Of a stretch of 64,000 nt of DNA, positions 13,653 to 27,855 are shown one piece after another. The DNA comes from Dromaius novaehollandiae (Eukaryota > Chordata > Aves > Casuariiformes > Dromaiidae). The stretch spans positions 41,807,981 to 41,871,980 of the forward strand of contig NC_088098.1 in assembly GCF_036370855.1 (NCBI RefSeq). The letters are read 5' to 3'. Made by a program: the position numbers and the translations under genes. Position 1 is the stretch's first letter; each line of letters opens with the position of its first letter. The notes beneath the pieces are model-generated. The model was not told the DNA's origin. It saw only the letters and a list, made by a program, of their open reading frames with translations, and searched no databases.

Positions 13653-16600
13653 CCCTGATATATTACCCTGCAAGTGGTCCCAGACTTCCTAGGCTATTTT
13701 CTGGTGTGACAAAGGACTCATACACTGCTTCGTCTCTTCCCCCTTAGACTCTATTCCTTTTCCTCATCATGTGAATGACCATAAAAAAATTCTGCTACTC
13801 GAAGTGCCTCTCTCTGTTCTCCCTCTTCCCTGGACGTGATTTGTGGCTACGGGTTTCTAACTTGCTGAATGCAAAGAAACAAATATTCATTCAGACTGTA
13901 AATTTATTTACATTGCTTTGAAACGACACTTCTGCTTTCTCCCAAGAAAATATTGCTTGGGATGTACAAAGGAAACCTGGGATCACAACATTTCTGCTAA
14001 TACTGTACTTTACCATTTCTGCAAATACCAGATACAAGAAAGTTGTATTCATCTGCCTCTAAAGTGAGCTGAAATCTTCAAAACTAGGAGAGACGGTGGG
14101 TTTTGCTTTCACTCCTAGGTGCCCCAAAATGGATAAAAGCAGCAGGTTCTACAAAATGCTTTCTTATGCCAGTGTCACACCACCAGATTTGCCTTTCAAA
14201 GACATGGCCCTGGGTGTGTATAGCTGAGGTGAGACATTTGTTCCTCCACACCAGAGGGAAAGTGACTTAAGCTTATTACAAGATGTGCTCCCTGTGCACT
14301 GATGTACAGTATTTCCAGGCAGAGCAAGATGTCTCTAACTAGTTATCTGAAAAGGGGGAAGTAATGACAAATCAATGGTTCAACATAAATTGACTGCGTA
14401 TTTTCCTTGAGGTCATAAAAAATCTGTGTGTTCTGTATCACAGAGACAGCAAGGTCTTGACGCACTGTATTGGCGTTACCATCCTCATACACTAGCATAA
14501 AGAAATACAGCATGTGTATTTGGAGTTCTAGCAAACTTGCTTCTATTACCTGAAAATTACTGATGCATAAAATTAAGCACTATGCCCCACAAGATCTATC
14601 AGGCCTTCTGATCAGATCTTTGAACTGTCAGATCAAGAAATGAAAGACTGGAATGGCAGCAGAAAAGGTTAACAAAAGAAACAGAGGGGAGAAAATTTGG
14701 CACACTGGAAAAAAAAGGTGAAAATCCAATTACCTTCAATAGATCAAAGTTTTACTCTTGGAAACAATTCAACACAATAAAACTTATACCACCTACTTTA
14801 ACTATGACTAATCATCATAATCATACTTTTATTTTTTAAATCTTAATGTATCAGGATAATTTTAGTACTATTACTCCAAAGTACTCATGACAGAAATTTA
14901 ATTTTAGCAAAGGAAACTAAAAAATTCTGGTATTTTGTCATTAGAACATGTCTAGTGAATTTAAACACAATGGAAATATTTTTGTCACTTTATTCTCCAG
15001 GAGATATCAGACTTGTTATACTACATTAACATACAATGTGATAATGAGATCCTAATTCTAGAGATCATTGCTAGCTAGTACGACGTTTATGCCTTTTGCA
15101 ATCTATCCCTAACAGGTAATTGCCTGATCTCACATCAAGCTCTGCCCATACAGACTTCTCTCTTGATCCCTGTGACTACAAAGATGAAAGCTGGTGGATC
15201 CCACAATGGTGATTGAAGCCAGGGAGGTAAATTCACAGCACTAGTTTTCAGCCATTTTTTGCAAGGGTCATGCTGCACACATCAATAAATCACAAAGCAA
15301 GAATTGCAATAGTGATCAATTTAAAATGAGTCTGCTTCATTACATAGAGATTTCTCTTTGTTCTATGCTGAAAAAATGTGGAGGCCAAGAAAGCTGGCTT
15401 CACTGACTCGAAGATGAACCAAGAAGGAAATTGCTTGGTCTGGAAAAGATGTATTACCCTATGGTTCTTTGTGAAAACCGAGTGCTGTGAAGCTCTGTGG
15501 AAAAGGATTAACAATGGGAAAGTTTTTGAAGAAAAAAGTTGGTGCTCCTTCTATCTTGGAGGCCAGTAGAAAACTGACTAGCTACCAGAAACATCATGTA
15601 AGATTATTGGTTCCTTTTTCTGTTCCCCAGTGGTTAACCTTTGTTTGGCATTTACTTTTTCTCTGAGACAGGCGAAGGAAAGGCTTGGGTTCGTTCTTCA
15701 TGTGATGGCCAGAGCAGAAAAGCAGCCTCTTCAGTCTTGAATGTCGCTTTTCCTCACACCCGACACAACAATTCCGGGTTACGACAAGCCCAGTCAAAGC
15801 AATCTCACCTCCAATCTTCAGGCTGTGAAACTATACAACCAGTAGCGTATTAGAGGAAAAGGAAAAGTTTCTGGACATTACTAGTATTGCGTACTGCAAC
15901 AAAAGTAACAGCAGCCTTCAAAATAGGTGGCCAAACAAAGAGACACAATACTTCAGCTGTATGGCTTCAACTCTACAGCAGTTTCTTAACTGTTTTAAAC
16001 CTTTATATTATCCCTCTGTGCAAAGAACACAGTTACTGCCCTGCAACTGATAATTCTTAAGATGGATTAATTACTTTATGGACCCAAGGCAAAATCAGAT
16101 AATGAAAAGCATATGCTGTTTGCTGAGTACATTACATCTTCACATTTTAAATGATCCACACACACAGACTCATTTTATTCTGTCACTGCAGGTCAAAACA
16201 GATATTGAAGACTCCCTTGTATAACGTGTTATTCTGAAATTGGTAATTCTAAAATAATTGTATTCATTTTGTGGAGGTATACCAGGGAAAAAAAATCATT
16301 ACTGGCTACTATTTATCAATCATTCTGCTATTTAAAATGTATCATTAGAACTACTGGAATGCAAATATATAACATCAGATTCAAATGCACCACGAATGGA
16401 ACAAAGTGTGTGCAATATGCAGGCTGAAATGTGTTTCTGTAGATCATTTGAGAAACAGTAGTGAATAACTCATACATAACATAAAGCAGGATTATTATTT
16501 ATTTTTTGCCCCACTCTCTCCTACTAGGTCACTAAGGGATCGGTTCTGCTGGATGCAATTCAAGGCAAAAGGTCCAAACCATGCAGGCAGCGCAGTGCCT

Positions 16601-18349
16601 GAGCAAGCATCGCTCCCAGCTGTTCTGTTCTCCCCTTAACGTTAGCAGATTTGCAGTATCTTTCAGGGAGGAGTTCACAGAGAGGAGCTGGGATGGCTGC
16701 TAGCCTACTCTCTCCTCCTCTTCAAAGTGTGACTCCCTGAGCATGGCACGATCTGGTTCACTTGACAGATGCTAAATTGCAAAGTTGTGTAGGCCCTCCA
16801 CATCACCACAAACGTGCCTCCCTTCCTCTCCATATGAACTACTTTACTTTCCTAAATAAGGCTCTAGCCTACAGAGTCCAACCACAAATAATCACAATTA
16901 GCCTCTGTGGGGGTCAAAAACCTGCAATTCCTAGAATTCAAATTCAGTAGTCTACCAGGATTCTCTTTTCAAAAGGCTGTCTGGCACGAAACCTAACATT
17001 TAAAAAATGCTTACCATGATATAAAAGATTTCCTCTTGTACATATATTGTCATTGTTAGAATACTGCTGCAGCTCCAGCAAACAAAATCCCTTCAATTAT
17101 GTTTTTCGCCAAGACTTTTTCCATAGTATGGAAGCAATTGCGGTATTTATCAATCAGATGATGTAAACAGGTTCTTGGTAAAGACTTCCCTTGGAAAACA
17201 TCCATGCACTCATGAGACTCATAAGAAAGTAAGATCTATATATATATGAAGTTCATTTTGTCTGAGGAAAAGAGCAGTTAAAAAAAAAAAAACCCAACGC
17301 CCCAAACCCTGCATAAATGCCTGTGTTCTTTTTAAAATTTCATGATTGCCTTTATTCATCATAAATCTACAATATGAAAGTATCAGACCTCATAAACAAG
17401 CTAGCAAGCCATTTTAAAACCATTGTTTATTTTTTGCAACTTTGTATTATTTTGCTAGGATTGCAAGCTCCCTGATTAGAAAGTGTACTCTAGCACTGCA
17501 CTTTATCTCTTGAAGTGTTATAAACATACTACTTCCTCAGTATGTATTTTGCATATAACAAATATTATCAAGTCATGATCATTTGAACTAAGCTACAAAA
17601 ATTTATAATTCTGTGATCTAACTCATCATCTGTCAGGATGAAGAATAAGATGTAATACTACTGAGCTGAATGAACTTCTTTTTGAATAAGGAAATTGTTA
17701 GATATAACTTTTAGAATAATCTTGGCACAGTAGATACCATTTTTTTAAAATATTCAGTGATAAAACCTCTTCCCCACTCCTTTGATATTATACCTTAATT
17801 CTCCAGTGTGATGTAATGGATTTTAAAAAAACAATTAAAAATATATACTTCAGGATTTTTAGGTGCTGCAATTGTAAAAGCTATTACTATTTTTACGTGG
17901 AGTATCACTACATATTTATGATGCTCATTACTTTCATAATGCTAAATGGACTGCATTTATGCACATAAATTAGTACTTCTAAATTTTCATTTTTATTACA
18001 TGTATACATCACACAGCTGTATAGATTAATGAAAGATTTCCTTTTATGTTCAAGAGAGAGGAAGAAATGAAGGCTAGTAGAAATGAATATCAATAAGAAA
18101 TTGTAGAAAATCAATAGAGGAAATTAAAGGATAAAAAGAAAGGTCTATAGCTGGCAGTAAAGAAAATAAGACTACTTTAAGGTCTATTTAGAACAAAAGG
18201 ATTCCTATCAATGCGATTTCATGAATACTGTCAGTGAAAAGAAAAATCATAAAAGGCCCCAATCTTCAATTACCGTTTCCACTCACTACCAAAGGAAAAA
18301 CCAAAATGTCAAAAATACTGCCTGTTTCGCATTCCAAAAATTATTACTA

Positions 18350-18700
18350 AGCAGGCTAGTAGATGGCTAAAAAGATGTTGGGCTCAGAGGGTAGGGGAAC
18401 ATGGAAGCCCACCTGGAGGCCAGTACCAAGTGGAGCACCACAGGGGCCCAGCCTGGCATCCAGCATGTTTAATATCTTTCCTAAAGAGCTGGAGGAGAAG
18501 ATGGAGCGCATTCTCCTAAGTTCGTAGGTGACACCAAACTGGGATACGAATCGGTGCGCTTGAAGGCAGGGCTGCCATTCAGATGGACCTAGTCCTGCTG
18601 GAGGAGTGAACCAGCAGGAACCTGATGAAATTTATCATGGACAAATGCAAAGTCCTGCTGCTGGGAAGGAAGAACCTGATACCACACCGTATTATCCAAC
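18350..18700 (+). mobile_element. CR1 LINE fragment, decayed
   Basis: The sequence follows the 3' half of the CR1 (chicken repeat 1) reverse-transcriptase frame in sense orientation. Recognisable stretches are the cassette before the palm domain (GGGCTCAGAGGGT, then GGCCAGTACCAAGTGG), a line equivalent to 'cccaggg...TTTAATATCTTT', the 'GGTGACACCAAACTGGG' segment that encodes a DDTKLG-like stretch, and 'AAATGCAAAGTCCTG..TGGGAAGGAAGAACC'. Frameshifts and stops interrupt the frame, and the 5' end and 3' tail are missing, so it is a dead truncated copy. The exact right edge is uncertain because similarity fades around 18.70-18.76 kb. Confidence 0.85.
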
Positions 18701-19185
18701 TCCGAATCTGAACGCAGAACGCCCTGGTCTGGGCAAAAACGCCCATTCTACAATCCAGAGTGACTTCAAGCAACAAGAAAATCTCAGTCTTTTTGTAATT
18801 TACATTGAGCTGTGAAAACCAGCAGCAGGATAGACCCAGTAACATGATGAATTTTGCTCTGCAGAGAGATCAGCTGGTGCCACCTTTCCCTGGGTTGATC
18901 TGCAGGCTGCAGACCTCCCTCTGCAGCCCTGTCACCGGCTCTGCCCACTCTCTCCAGGGCTCTGCTGCCTGTGCACTGGAGAGCCACGGGCCAGCTCGGG
19001 TATGGCACAGTTCTGTAACCTGCCCACATGCTGCTGAGAAAGTGTGGGGAGAAAGTCTGTGAAGAGAGGGAAAAGGGAGAAGTCCCACCCAAGTGCAGGA
19101 TTGTTGAGGCAGGATTATTAGTAGCTCAAAGATGCAAGGAAGAAAACACCAGCATGGAAGGGTTTAAAATCCTAAAGGCAGAGAA

Positions 19186-19224
19186 AAAAAAAGGAAAAAG
19201 AAAAAAAAGAAAAAAAAAAAAAGC
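19186..19224 (+). repeat. A/G-rich low-complexity tract
   Basis: A run of A with scattered G on the plus strand. It produces the lysine-rich stretch of an otherwise unconvincing open frame. Confidence 0.8.
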
Positions 19225-22005
19225 AAGGAGGCAGTCAGGCTGGTCTGGCTGGTTGGGAACTAGCTGTAAAGCACTGGGTCAAGTTGTCTGTGTCCTCATG
19301 TCAATGGAGCTGGTGGCAGATGGCAACTCACAGAGTGGAAGATCCATCATAGGGACAGACCTGCAGCAACCGACCCTTCCTCCTGCCTGGGCTGGCCCAG
19401 CCTCCCAGCAAAGACTCACCAGAGGTGGTGAGCACAGCAACACAGCCCAACAGCTCATTAAATACTGGCCCTCTCTTTTACATTTTTGCTTTACATTTTA
19501 AAGCTATGTATATCCTCACCACAGAGTGTCTTTCTACCTGGTTAAAGACACCCGAGTGAACCAACCCGAAGAGGAGCCAAAACAATGCTGCCGAACCAGA
19601 ATCCCTTGGGCTGAGGGCAAGCACTGCCGTGTCTCATAGATGCCCTGATATTTGCCTGGACTCTGCTTACATTAGCAAGTCATGTTCTCCCCCTGGTGAC
19701 AGGTAGTGTTCCTGAGCTGAAACAGGACCTCTGTTTAGATTAAGCAGCATAAATATATACGTAAGCTGTTACGGTAAAAGGCTCTTTCATCCAACAAAGA
19801 AATGGCAAGGTATGGCCGAAGTTGTAACTGGACAACTTACAATTAAAAATAAGGGAAACATACGAACACTTCACGAAAGTTTCCCATGGATCCTCTATGC
19901 CAGAACTAATTTCAGACTAAGACTGGTTGTTTTAAGAAAGAAGAGCCCAGCTTCAAATAATGATCAATTCAGGGAAGTCTTACAGGCTTTGTTAAACTGA
20001 TCTATTGGTTTTGATGTTAACGTTCCTTCTTTTTTTACCTTCATTAATCTATGAATTGCTGTCTCCTGACAAAACTCAGCTCCATGCCTCCACCCAGTGG
20101 ACTTTTCTTAACAAAGAATGAAAAGAGCCTCTGAAAAGTGCTTGCACGGATGCAATAAAAGTGGAAGCATGGCAGCAGCAAGTTATTTCTTTCCATATTT
20201 TCTGTGGAGTGACTCAACTGAAAAGTAGATATGTGCTGGATTTTACCCTTTGATACTAAGTTACCACAAATGTGAGATCTCCTTAAAAATTATCTTCGTA
20301 ATATATTTGCTGTTGCTATAGAAACAGTCATTGGGAACAGGCAAATGTGGTTGGAACCAGGGAGAAATTAAATTTCAGTTTTCTTTTTTTATCTGAAAGT
20401 TGAAATTAGTTTCAGGTTTTCAGATAAATACAAAACAGACTATAGCACTGTTTTTTGGAAAGAAATAACCTTTTGTTTTTGCAATACATATTTTCCACAC
20501 TCAAACTAAAATCTGGCTCTTGAATATTAGAAACACAGTAAAGTATCATAGAGCAAAAAACCAGCATCACCAGTCTGTTCACCACTTTAGCACGTGAAAA
20601 AATAAAAAGACAACCTCAGAAAAATCTTTTGAATATGTTTTGTGGAGTTCAGTACATATCACCTCCCAGCTCTGGCAAAATTTTGAATTTTCTATAAACA
20701 GTATTTTATATTAAAATCTTTTTTTGAAAACTAAGATTTTGATTCATACAAATGCTAATGCTTTTTAAAGTGACTAAGTGAATTGCTGATGATGATGGAA
20801 AATGTTGAAGACTGACATTTTTACATGAGAAGCTGCAGACTTAAAAATATATATATATATATTTTCTACTATTTTTTTTGCCAGTTAAGGTTATTTAGCT
20901 ACCTGCAGTGGCAACCCTGTTTTAAACTGAAAGAAATGTTGTGGCTATACATGCTAAAATACATGTGATGAAAGAAGTTCTACGAGTGTAAACTTCTTAG
21001 CTAAACTATAAACTGTCTTTTTTTTAAAATCAATAGATTCAAGACTAAAGCCATAGCTAGAGAACATAGCAGAGACAGAAAGCAACTATAAAGTGCTTCA
21101 AGGATTGCCATGCATTTTGACTATTGATGCTGGCAAGCAAACAGGGACCTCTCTCGGGAGAGATGTTTATCTTAATGATATGAAATCAAATTTTTAAGGG
21201 GAATATACATTTAGCTTGTGCTCTAAAGCTCTTAAGTAACAAAACGTATTGGTTTTTCAACAAGAGCCATTAGGTTAGCCAGAACTTGAGTTATTTAATG
21301 TGAAAGAACTTGCTCTGCCCTTACTACCAAGCAGTAGTATTTTAGAAGATTTACATATATATGCACTGATTTAGTAAAGCAATGGTTCATCTGAACCTGT
21401 ATTTTGAAAATTGTTTACCTCAAGAGACACAGAGTTGCCAAGAGTTCTCCCATTATTCAGTTATTTTCTTAGGTGTGATAGTAAAGCTACAGTTTAGATT
21501 ATATGTAACGTAAGGAACATACACGCTTTAAATTACTATTTCAAAGATGTTTGTTGATGCATTTGTCTGCTCCCCTGAATAAGAACAACATATCTGAGGC
21601 AGAAGTGGCATATTCCATATGCTTACCTCTTGCGGATGACTTTCCACTAATTAATCTGGCATATTAATGCATATTTTAAAATAGCCAAAGAACTCTTCAG
21701 ACTGCCTCTCTGAAAAAGTTCATAAAATGTTAAACTTGAATTTTCTTTTTCGAAGTACTGCTATATTCTTTACCTAAATATAGGTATATTCTCAGACAAC
21801 CTTAGGTGTTTAGCTAATATTCATGGGTAATTGTAGGAAATTACATAGCATGGGAGTAATAGCTTGCTAAAAAACTGGAAGAAGGATGGATTCATGGCCA
21901 AACATAGAATCACGTAACTTAATTGGCCTATATTTGACACTAGACAGGAAAACTAGCTTAGCAAAAAACCACACACTTTCAAAAATGCATCAAAATTTTT
22001 ATATG

Positions 22006-22008
<3 letters not shown>

Positions 22009-22055
<47 letters not shown>

Positions 22056-22059
22056 AAAA
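22009..22059 (+). repeat. (AC)21 microsatellite followed by A-run
   Basis: Twenty-one uninterrupted AC dinucleotides run from 22009 to 22050, followed by nine A residues. The run is perfect and long, so it is likely polymorphic in length. Confidence 0.97.
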
Positions 22060-23090
22060 GAATTTGTTTTGATATTTTGTGCATTTTTCCCCAAGACTGA
22101 TTTCAGCCTTTTCTACTGGGTCGAGTTTGTTTGCAGTTGTTCTGGGATGAGGGAGGACACATCTTCATTCAAATAGAAGACACAAAGGTGACACAGATTA
22201 TCTTTATTATTTTCATACTGTTCTGAACCTCCAAGCCCTTAAGTGTGTGCTTCACCATACTACATTTGACTTTAATGGCTGTACTCACTGTAGCACAAAT
22301 AAGGTAGTACGTAAATGTTTTCAGGACTGAAGCCTTACTTTCTAAGATTCCCTTTTGTTTTGAATCTTCAAGCAAAAAAACAAGCAACCAACCAGCCAAA
22401 GAAACCCACAACAGCAGCAAACCAGATGGTATAATAAAAAATTTTAGCAGAAGATGCAGGGGGGTCAGGAGATACTGAGGCATACAATTTTGTCAGATCT
22501 ACAAATGAAAACTGGAATATGAATTGCATTTTTTCATATTCCAAGTTTCACTGAACCTGAAAAACTAGCTAGATGAAAATTTAGACAATGCAGATATGCC
22601 TGAAAGTGAATATATTCCCTGCAGCAGAAATCTCCGCAATTAATAAATTATCAACGAAGTCCATGGACTGTTCAGCAACAGATGATACAGGTTTGAGGCA
22701 ACAGTGACCAGCAAATGTAAGCTCAGATCTAGGACTCGGTTGGAAAATGACCTAGATTTTGACACAAAGATGTATTTTATATAGTGCTTACTCTACAAAT
22801 GAATTTATCAAACGACTACACGAGTCGGTAAAAGCTTAAGAAGTCACCAAACTCGACCATAAGCTAAGTGGACAGACAGGAATAGCAAAGTAGTGTTTGT
22901 ATTCAGCTCTCCAAGAAATCCTGGAGAACTGTAAAAATACTAGATTTATACTCCTAGAACATGAAATCCTCCCTAGTAATATTAGCAGATAAGCTACAGC
23001 CCAATCTGTAGTACAAGTTTGACACATCTCTCTTTCCTACCTGGTCTTTGTCAATGTTCCAACCAACTTTGCTTATTTTCTTCAAAAGTA

Positions 23091-23110
23091 TTATTTATTT
23101 ATTTATTTAT
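23091..23110 (+). repeat. (TTTA)n short tandem repeat
   Basis: Four to five tandem ATTT/TTTA tetramers. Confidence 0.8.
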
Positions 23111-23475
23111 TATAATATTGTTTCTGAAAAACATAGAGCATTTTGAAACACAGTATTTTGAAATTTTAGTGGCTGCATTTTGAAAAAACAGGGCATGAAG
23201 AACCCCTAGCTCTAAGTTCTCCCAAATTCAGAGGTTCAAAATCTGAACACAGATCTAAGTTTAAAATTGATTGTAATGGATGTTGGGCAAACCTGAAGAT
23301 ACTAGAAAAAGAAAACAAAATTAAAAAAATTCATTCTTTTCTCTTCTGCTGCCCTTTTCCTAGCTACCATTTATTTTATCTTCTGTAGATACCAATTTTT
23401 AAATTCTTATTTGGTGGAAGGTGACAAAATCAAATAATATACATATGTATTTACATATATATGTATATTATTATG

Positions 23476-23476
23476 C

Positions 23477-23527
<51 letters not shown>

Positions 23528-23529
23528 TG
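23476..23529. repeat. (TA)n microsatellite flanked by TG and CA, self-complementary
   Basis: A run of TA dinucleotides occupies about 23484-23519. It is bordered on the left by CATGTGTGTA and on the right by TACACACACATG, so the whole tract is nearly palindromic and could extrude as a cruciform. Further TA- and CATATG-rich sequence lies just upstream. Confidence 0.92.
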
Positions 23530-26500
23530 TGGCATCATCTAACTGTATAGATGGTGTCTATTTGAATGCCATAATATTGTTGAGGTGTTTCCACACTTAA
23601 TATGAATGAGGAAAAGCCAACATCCAGTTACTGGGATTTTGTTTAACTTGCAAAAATAAAATTGCCTTAGAGTTGAAAACTTAGCATAGGAAGTTTCAAT
23701 CTTGAGGAAAATATTTGCAGAAATAGTAAGTGAATGAAAACCAGGGGTTTTGTGTAGACCAACCCTCTCTACATGCATTTGTGGTAATGGGCTGACCTTT
23801 CATTTGACAGTTCCACAGCAGGGCAGTCCACGTCTGGCTGCCTCTTTCAAAGGAATCAATAAAAACATACTAGTTGACTTGAAGTGAAGCCCTATGAAAA
23901 TGTTGTATGTAGGGGGCAAAACGTTAACTATTTGGGGACTGCCTAGCTGCTATTTCGAAAGGCATGACAAAAACTCTGAATGCCTCAGGCAAGAAAAGGC
24001 AGTTTAGGGGAACACTTCCATCCCAGTCCAGGAAGAGGAACAAGATCTCTTCCTTCACACTGGTAAAAGAAATGGTAAATACACTTCTGATCTCCCGTCA
24101 CTTTTATTGCCCTTAGCCCGTATGCCTAATAGCAAAACTAATCCATAAAAAAATCTCTCCTTTCACATTCAATAGCCCGTTGCTAACTTTAAAGAACTGT
24201 TTACTATTTATTAATAGAGCACTGAAAATAAAAGGCAATGAAGTGAAAAGCTTTTCAGTCTCTAATTTATTTGCAACTGTTACTGATGCAAAACACTGTA
24301 GTCTTCAGCAGAGACTTCGACTTTTGTGGACCAGGCATAATATCACAAATGTATGAGAGAGAGATTCATACACTGCAAACCTGGAAGTCCTACAGCAATC
24401 ATCTACTCTGACATTTTGTACAGCACAGGCCAAAGACTCTCGATCATTTTTGTATCAAGTTCATTATTTTTAGGAGACTACAACTTTTTGAGAAAGATCT
24501 AATCCAAACTGACTGATAGGCATGTTTCTAGCTGTTTCTACAGATTTTTTACAGCTGCCTATGGTCCAAGGTACCTTAATTTTACTCTTGCAAAAACATA
24601 TTCTGAGAAAGTAAAAATTTCTGACAATCTTACCTGCTCATTGCAGTTTCAGGTGAAGCTTAATTTTTTTTTCTTCAGTGTCAAGTTTTTCCTTAAATGT
24701 TTATTCTAACTTTGCTATAATCTTATTTTTGTTTTCTGAATCCAGCTCCAAAACCAAGAAAGGTAATGACCTAGAGGAGTTTAAAAACACAGCCCCAGAA
24801 TCTTCAGACAGTTAAAACTAAAAAAAACTAAAAAAAAAAAAAAAGCTACTGTGAAAATTGGGCATATACGTGTTTTTTGAAAAACACCTCTACCTTTCAG
24901 AACCCTGGAAGTTGGTAACGACCTTTTTGTTTTCATCATATACTGAGTACTAAACGTAGATAAACCTTCTACTCAACCTTAGGATTCCATTAGGTGTGAA
25001 GGTTGAAGGCATGCGCAATGTTCAGAATCTATTTCAAATTTAAAACTTCTGTGAAAAATTCCTCCTGCTTTCTATTTACAACCAATACTTGCCCAGCATT
25101 CCCTCAGAAAATGTATTTAATTCTAACAGTGACTGACAATGCACTCAAAAAAATCTGGTGTTTGAGAAAGCTTCCAACATGGTATCCTCAGTAATGATCA
25201 TAATGTCGAGTCTGGCCATGCCTGCTGGATACCACCACATAACTGCCCATCTGCTTTTGTGGTGCAGTCAGGGTCAGGTGTAGTATAATGAATAACAAGT
25301 ACCATGTCAGAGGTAAATACTAATCAGGAGACTTAGGTTCTGATTTAAGAAAAAAAATAAGAGGTTAGAGGATGGACTAGGTGACCTTGTATTCTGCTTT
25401 TTATTTTTTATTTTTTAACTTTCTCTTACAGTATATGATTAACTTTAAGCATGTGCCCCACTGATTTAAGATAAAGTCCATTCCCAGGTGTGGTTCTTCT
25501 GAGCAGAGATGCCAAAATGAGGTGGGAGGAAAGAGCTCTTCTTCCCCCTTTTACGTAGCTGAAAATTGGAGAACTTACTGTACTATGGAGATAAGTAATA
25601 TAGGCAGAAGGTAGATCTTCCTATGTATGTTGTCACTGCGTTGTTTCCTCACTGTGCTCTCCCAAAGAAAATATTTCTTAAATATAAAAAGGTAGCTATT
25701 TTGGGCATGATTTATTGCTCTTAGTGCAGGGGCAATTTATCAGTGTATCTCCACACAAGACCTCCATGCATTAAAGAACAGATTGCCTTCAAAGGACAAC
25801 ACTGTAAAAAGGATCAAGGAGCAACAGCTCATATACTTTCAGGTCCAGAGAATGAATTACCACAGCCTGGCATATGTAACTGATTTAAAAATAATACTGA
25901 CAACAGAAACCTCTGCCACCTGGAAAACAAAATATAACATAGTTTTAAAATAAAAAATGACCATCAGAAGGAGTTGCTGCAAGTTTGGCTCTTCCTGAAA
26001 CTCTGACCAGTGCTTACAGATACCTACATATGGATATGGATGTGTAATTTATTAACTCCTTTCCTTTGCTTTAATCTTGAGCGCAGTGCATATGAAATAT
26101 TGTTTTGTTTTAAAATCTCCAGTGCAATTCAACATGTTGACATCTATATGACAATTATTAAAATCATAGCTGAATAAATTGATATTAGAATGTGTATTGG
26201 TTTATCAGCCAGTAAATGTATTTTTACTGCAGAGAACAGAATTTTAAAATAAAACGTTGTCAACCTTATTAAATTCAAGTACTATTTTTCCCCTAAGGTA
26301 CCAGTTTTATTTATACAATATATCATAAGAATAAATACAAAAAATGAAATAAAAAGGAAAAAATAACAGTAGAAATTGTGATACAACATGAATTTATGCT
26401 TTTTAACCCCGTACTTTTTCAGATGAACCATTAATGAGAGACAAAAAAGCATTAAATACCTTTTATTAAATTGCCTTTGCAGAATGTAATGTACGTGCTG

Positions 26501-27840
26501 TACTCAAAATCATATTAAAACATGTTTCTCTGAGATGACAAAAAAGCACATTAATAATTATAGTGGAATATAAAATATAATATACTACAGCTTTCCATCT
26601 GAGAGCAGCAGCCCTACCTCCAGCAGATATTTGCTCCATAATCCTCATCATCTAAGTGCAAAAAGTTGTAATTTTCTACCTATCATTAGAAAATGAGATG
26701 CAAACTGAACAAAGGACACAGAAGCAAAAGGAAGGACAATTCTGAATAATAAACATGGCTTTCATTTATTAACAGATAGGGCTACGTAATATTTGGTGTC
26801 TGTGGGCATTTTCTATCCAGTTATGCTGTCTGATGAAGTCTGAGGATCTAACATGTTCACGTAACTTTTGAATGCCTGCAGCGTGGGTGCAGACCTGAGT
26901 GCTGTATTGCCAAATGTCAGGGATGCTGAGCAGATCAGTTTTGTACTGTATGTGTAAACATGCAGTAAAATTTCTTGAAGCTTCAGGTGTTCTATATATG
27001 TGCAGTGCAGATCAGCTGTAAATCTTACCTGCTATAGATCTGATGAGTCCAGGCCAAATCAAACATAACGCACGTGCACTGAATGCAGAGTTTTTATGTA
27101 CACAGTAAATCTGAAATGCTGACACCTAATGAATTTCCTGCCCATGAGACAGCCATCTGTGGAATGCATGTATTTTTATTCCTCTCTGGAAAATCCTGGA
27201 GAAAAAAAGAGTGGTCCCAGTATAAGGGAGCAAAAGAGGTGTAGGCAGCTAGTGCAAACGATAGCAGCCTGGAGACTGTTTTAAGTACAAAATAGAATTG
27301 GTGTATACAATTCTTGGTGAAGGAGCATTTAACAGTGCTAACCTAACTAATCTGGTGTATGTTTCTACATACAAAACCAGAACTGGTCCTTGAAACTAAA
27401 AACAAACAAACAAAAACCATCATGAATATTTAACTTAGGATTCTATTCTGCAAAAAAAGTGTATTCATTTCACTGGATATTTGATCCAACTTAACTGGAA
27501 GATAAAGGAAATTAATCATAAATATTAGTAACCGAATGACAAAACTTGAAGGCCTTACTTACTACAGTGCAGCATTATTCTATTACTGTACATATTTAAT
27601 CACATGGGTGTCCTTAAGGCACTTTGAGCATAAGTACAGCTGGATAGGCTGCTGACCTAAACCAAACTGCGTATGACAGTGCAGTTTTAGTCCTTTTAAA
27701 GAGAAGAATGATTTTCTGTTTCGTATCAGAGTTTGTCTTCAACTTTTAGATGAGGATGACATGTCAGCAATTGTAGGACATGTCCATCTGCTATTGGCAC
27801 TTATAAGTCCCACTATTTTATTATACTACATAAGGAACTA

Positions 27841-27855
27841 CATCATCATCATCAT
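27841..27855 (+). repeat. (CAT)5 trinucleotide repeat
   Basis: Five perfect CAT units in tandem. Confidence 0.9.

Larger units (their letters stand above)
1..18349. other. Intergenic DNA, no gene recognised
   Basis: AT-rich sequence with many short open frames and no frame that I recognise as an exon. Known vertebrate synteny would place PPFIA2 beyond this side of CCDC59. I looked for a PPFIA2 start exon on the minus strand and saw none. Contents worth noting are a degenerate ATAGAAT-rich stretch near 365-450, purine tracts near 2005-2070 and 13610-13652, an 8-bp hairpin at 3108-3129, and a compositionally odd block near 11756-12010. Conserved enhancers cannot be judged without alignment. 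Confidence 0.6.

Noticed and set aside
13467-13673. Minus-strand frame with repeated Pro-Phe-Pro-Ser-Leu
   Set aside because: It is entirely produced by the GGGAA pentamer microsatellite.
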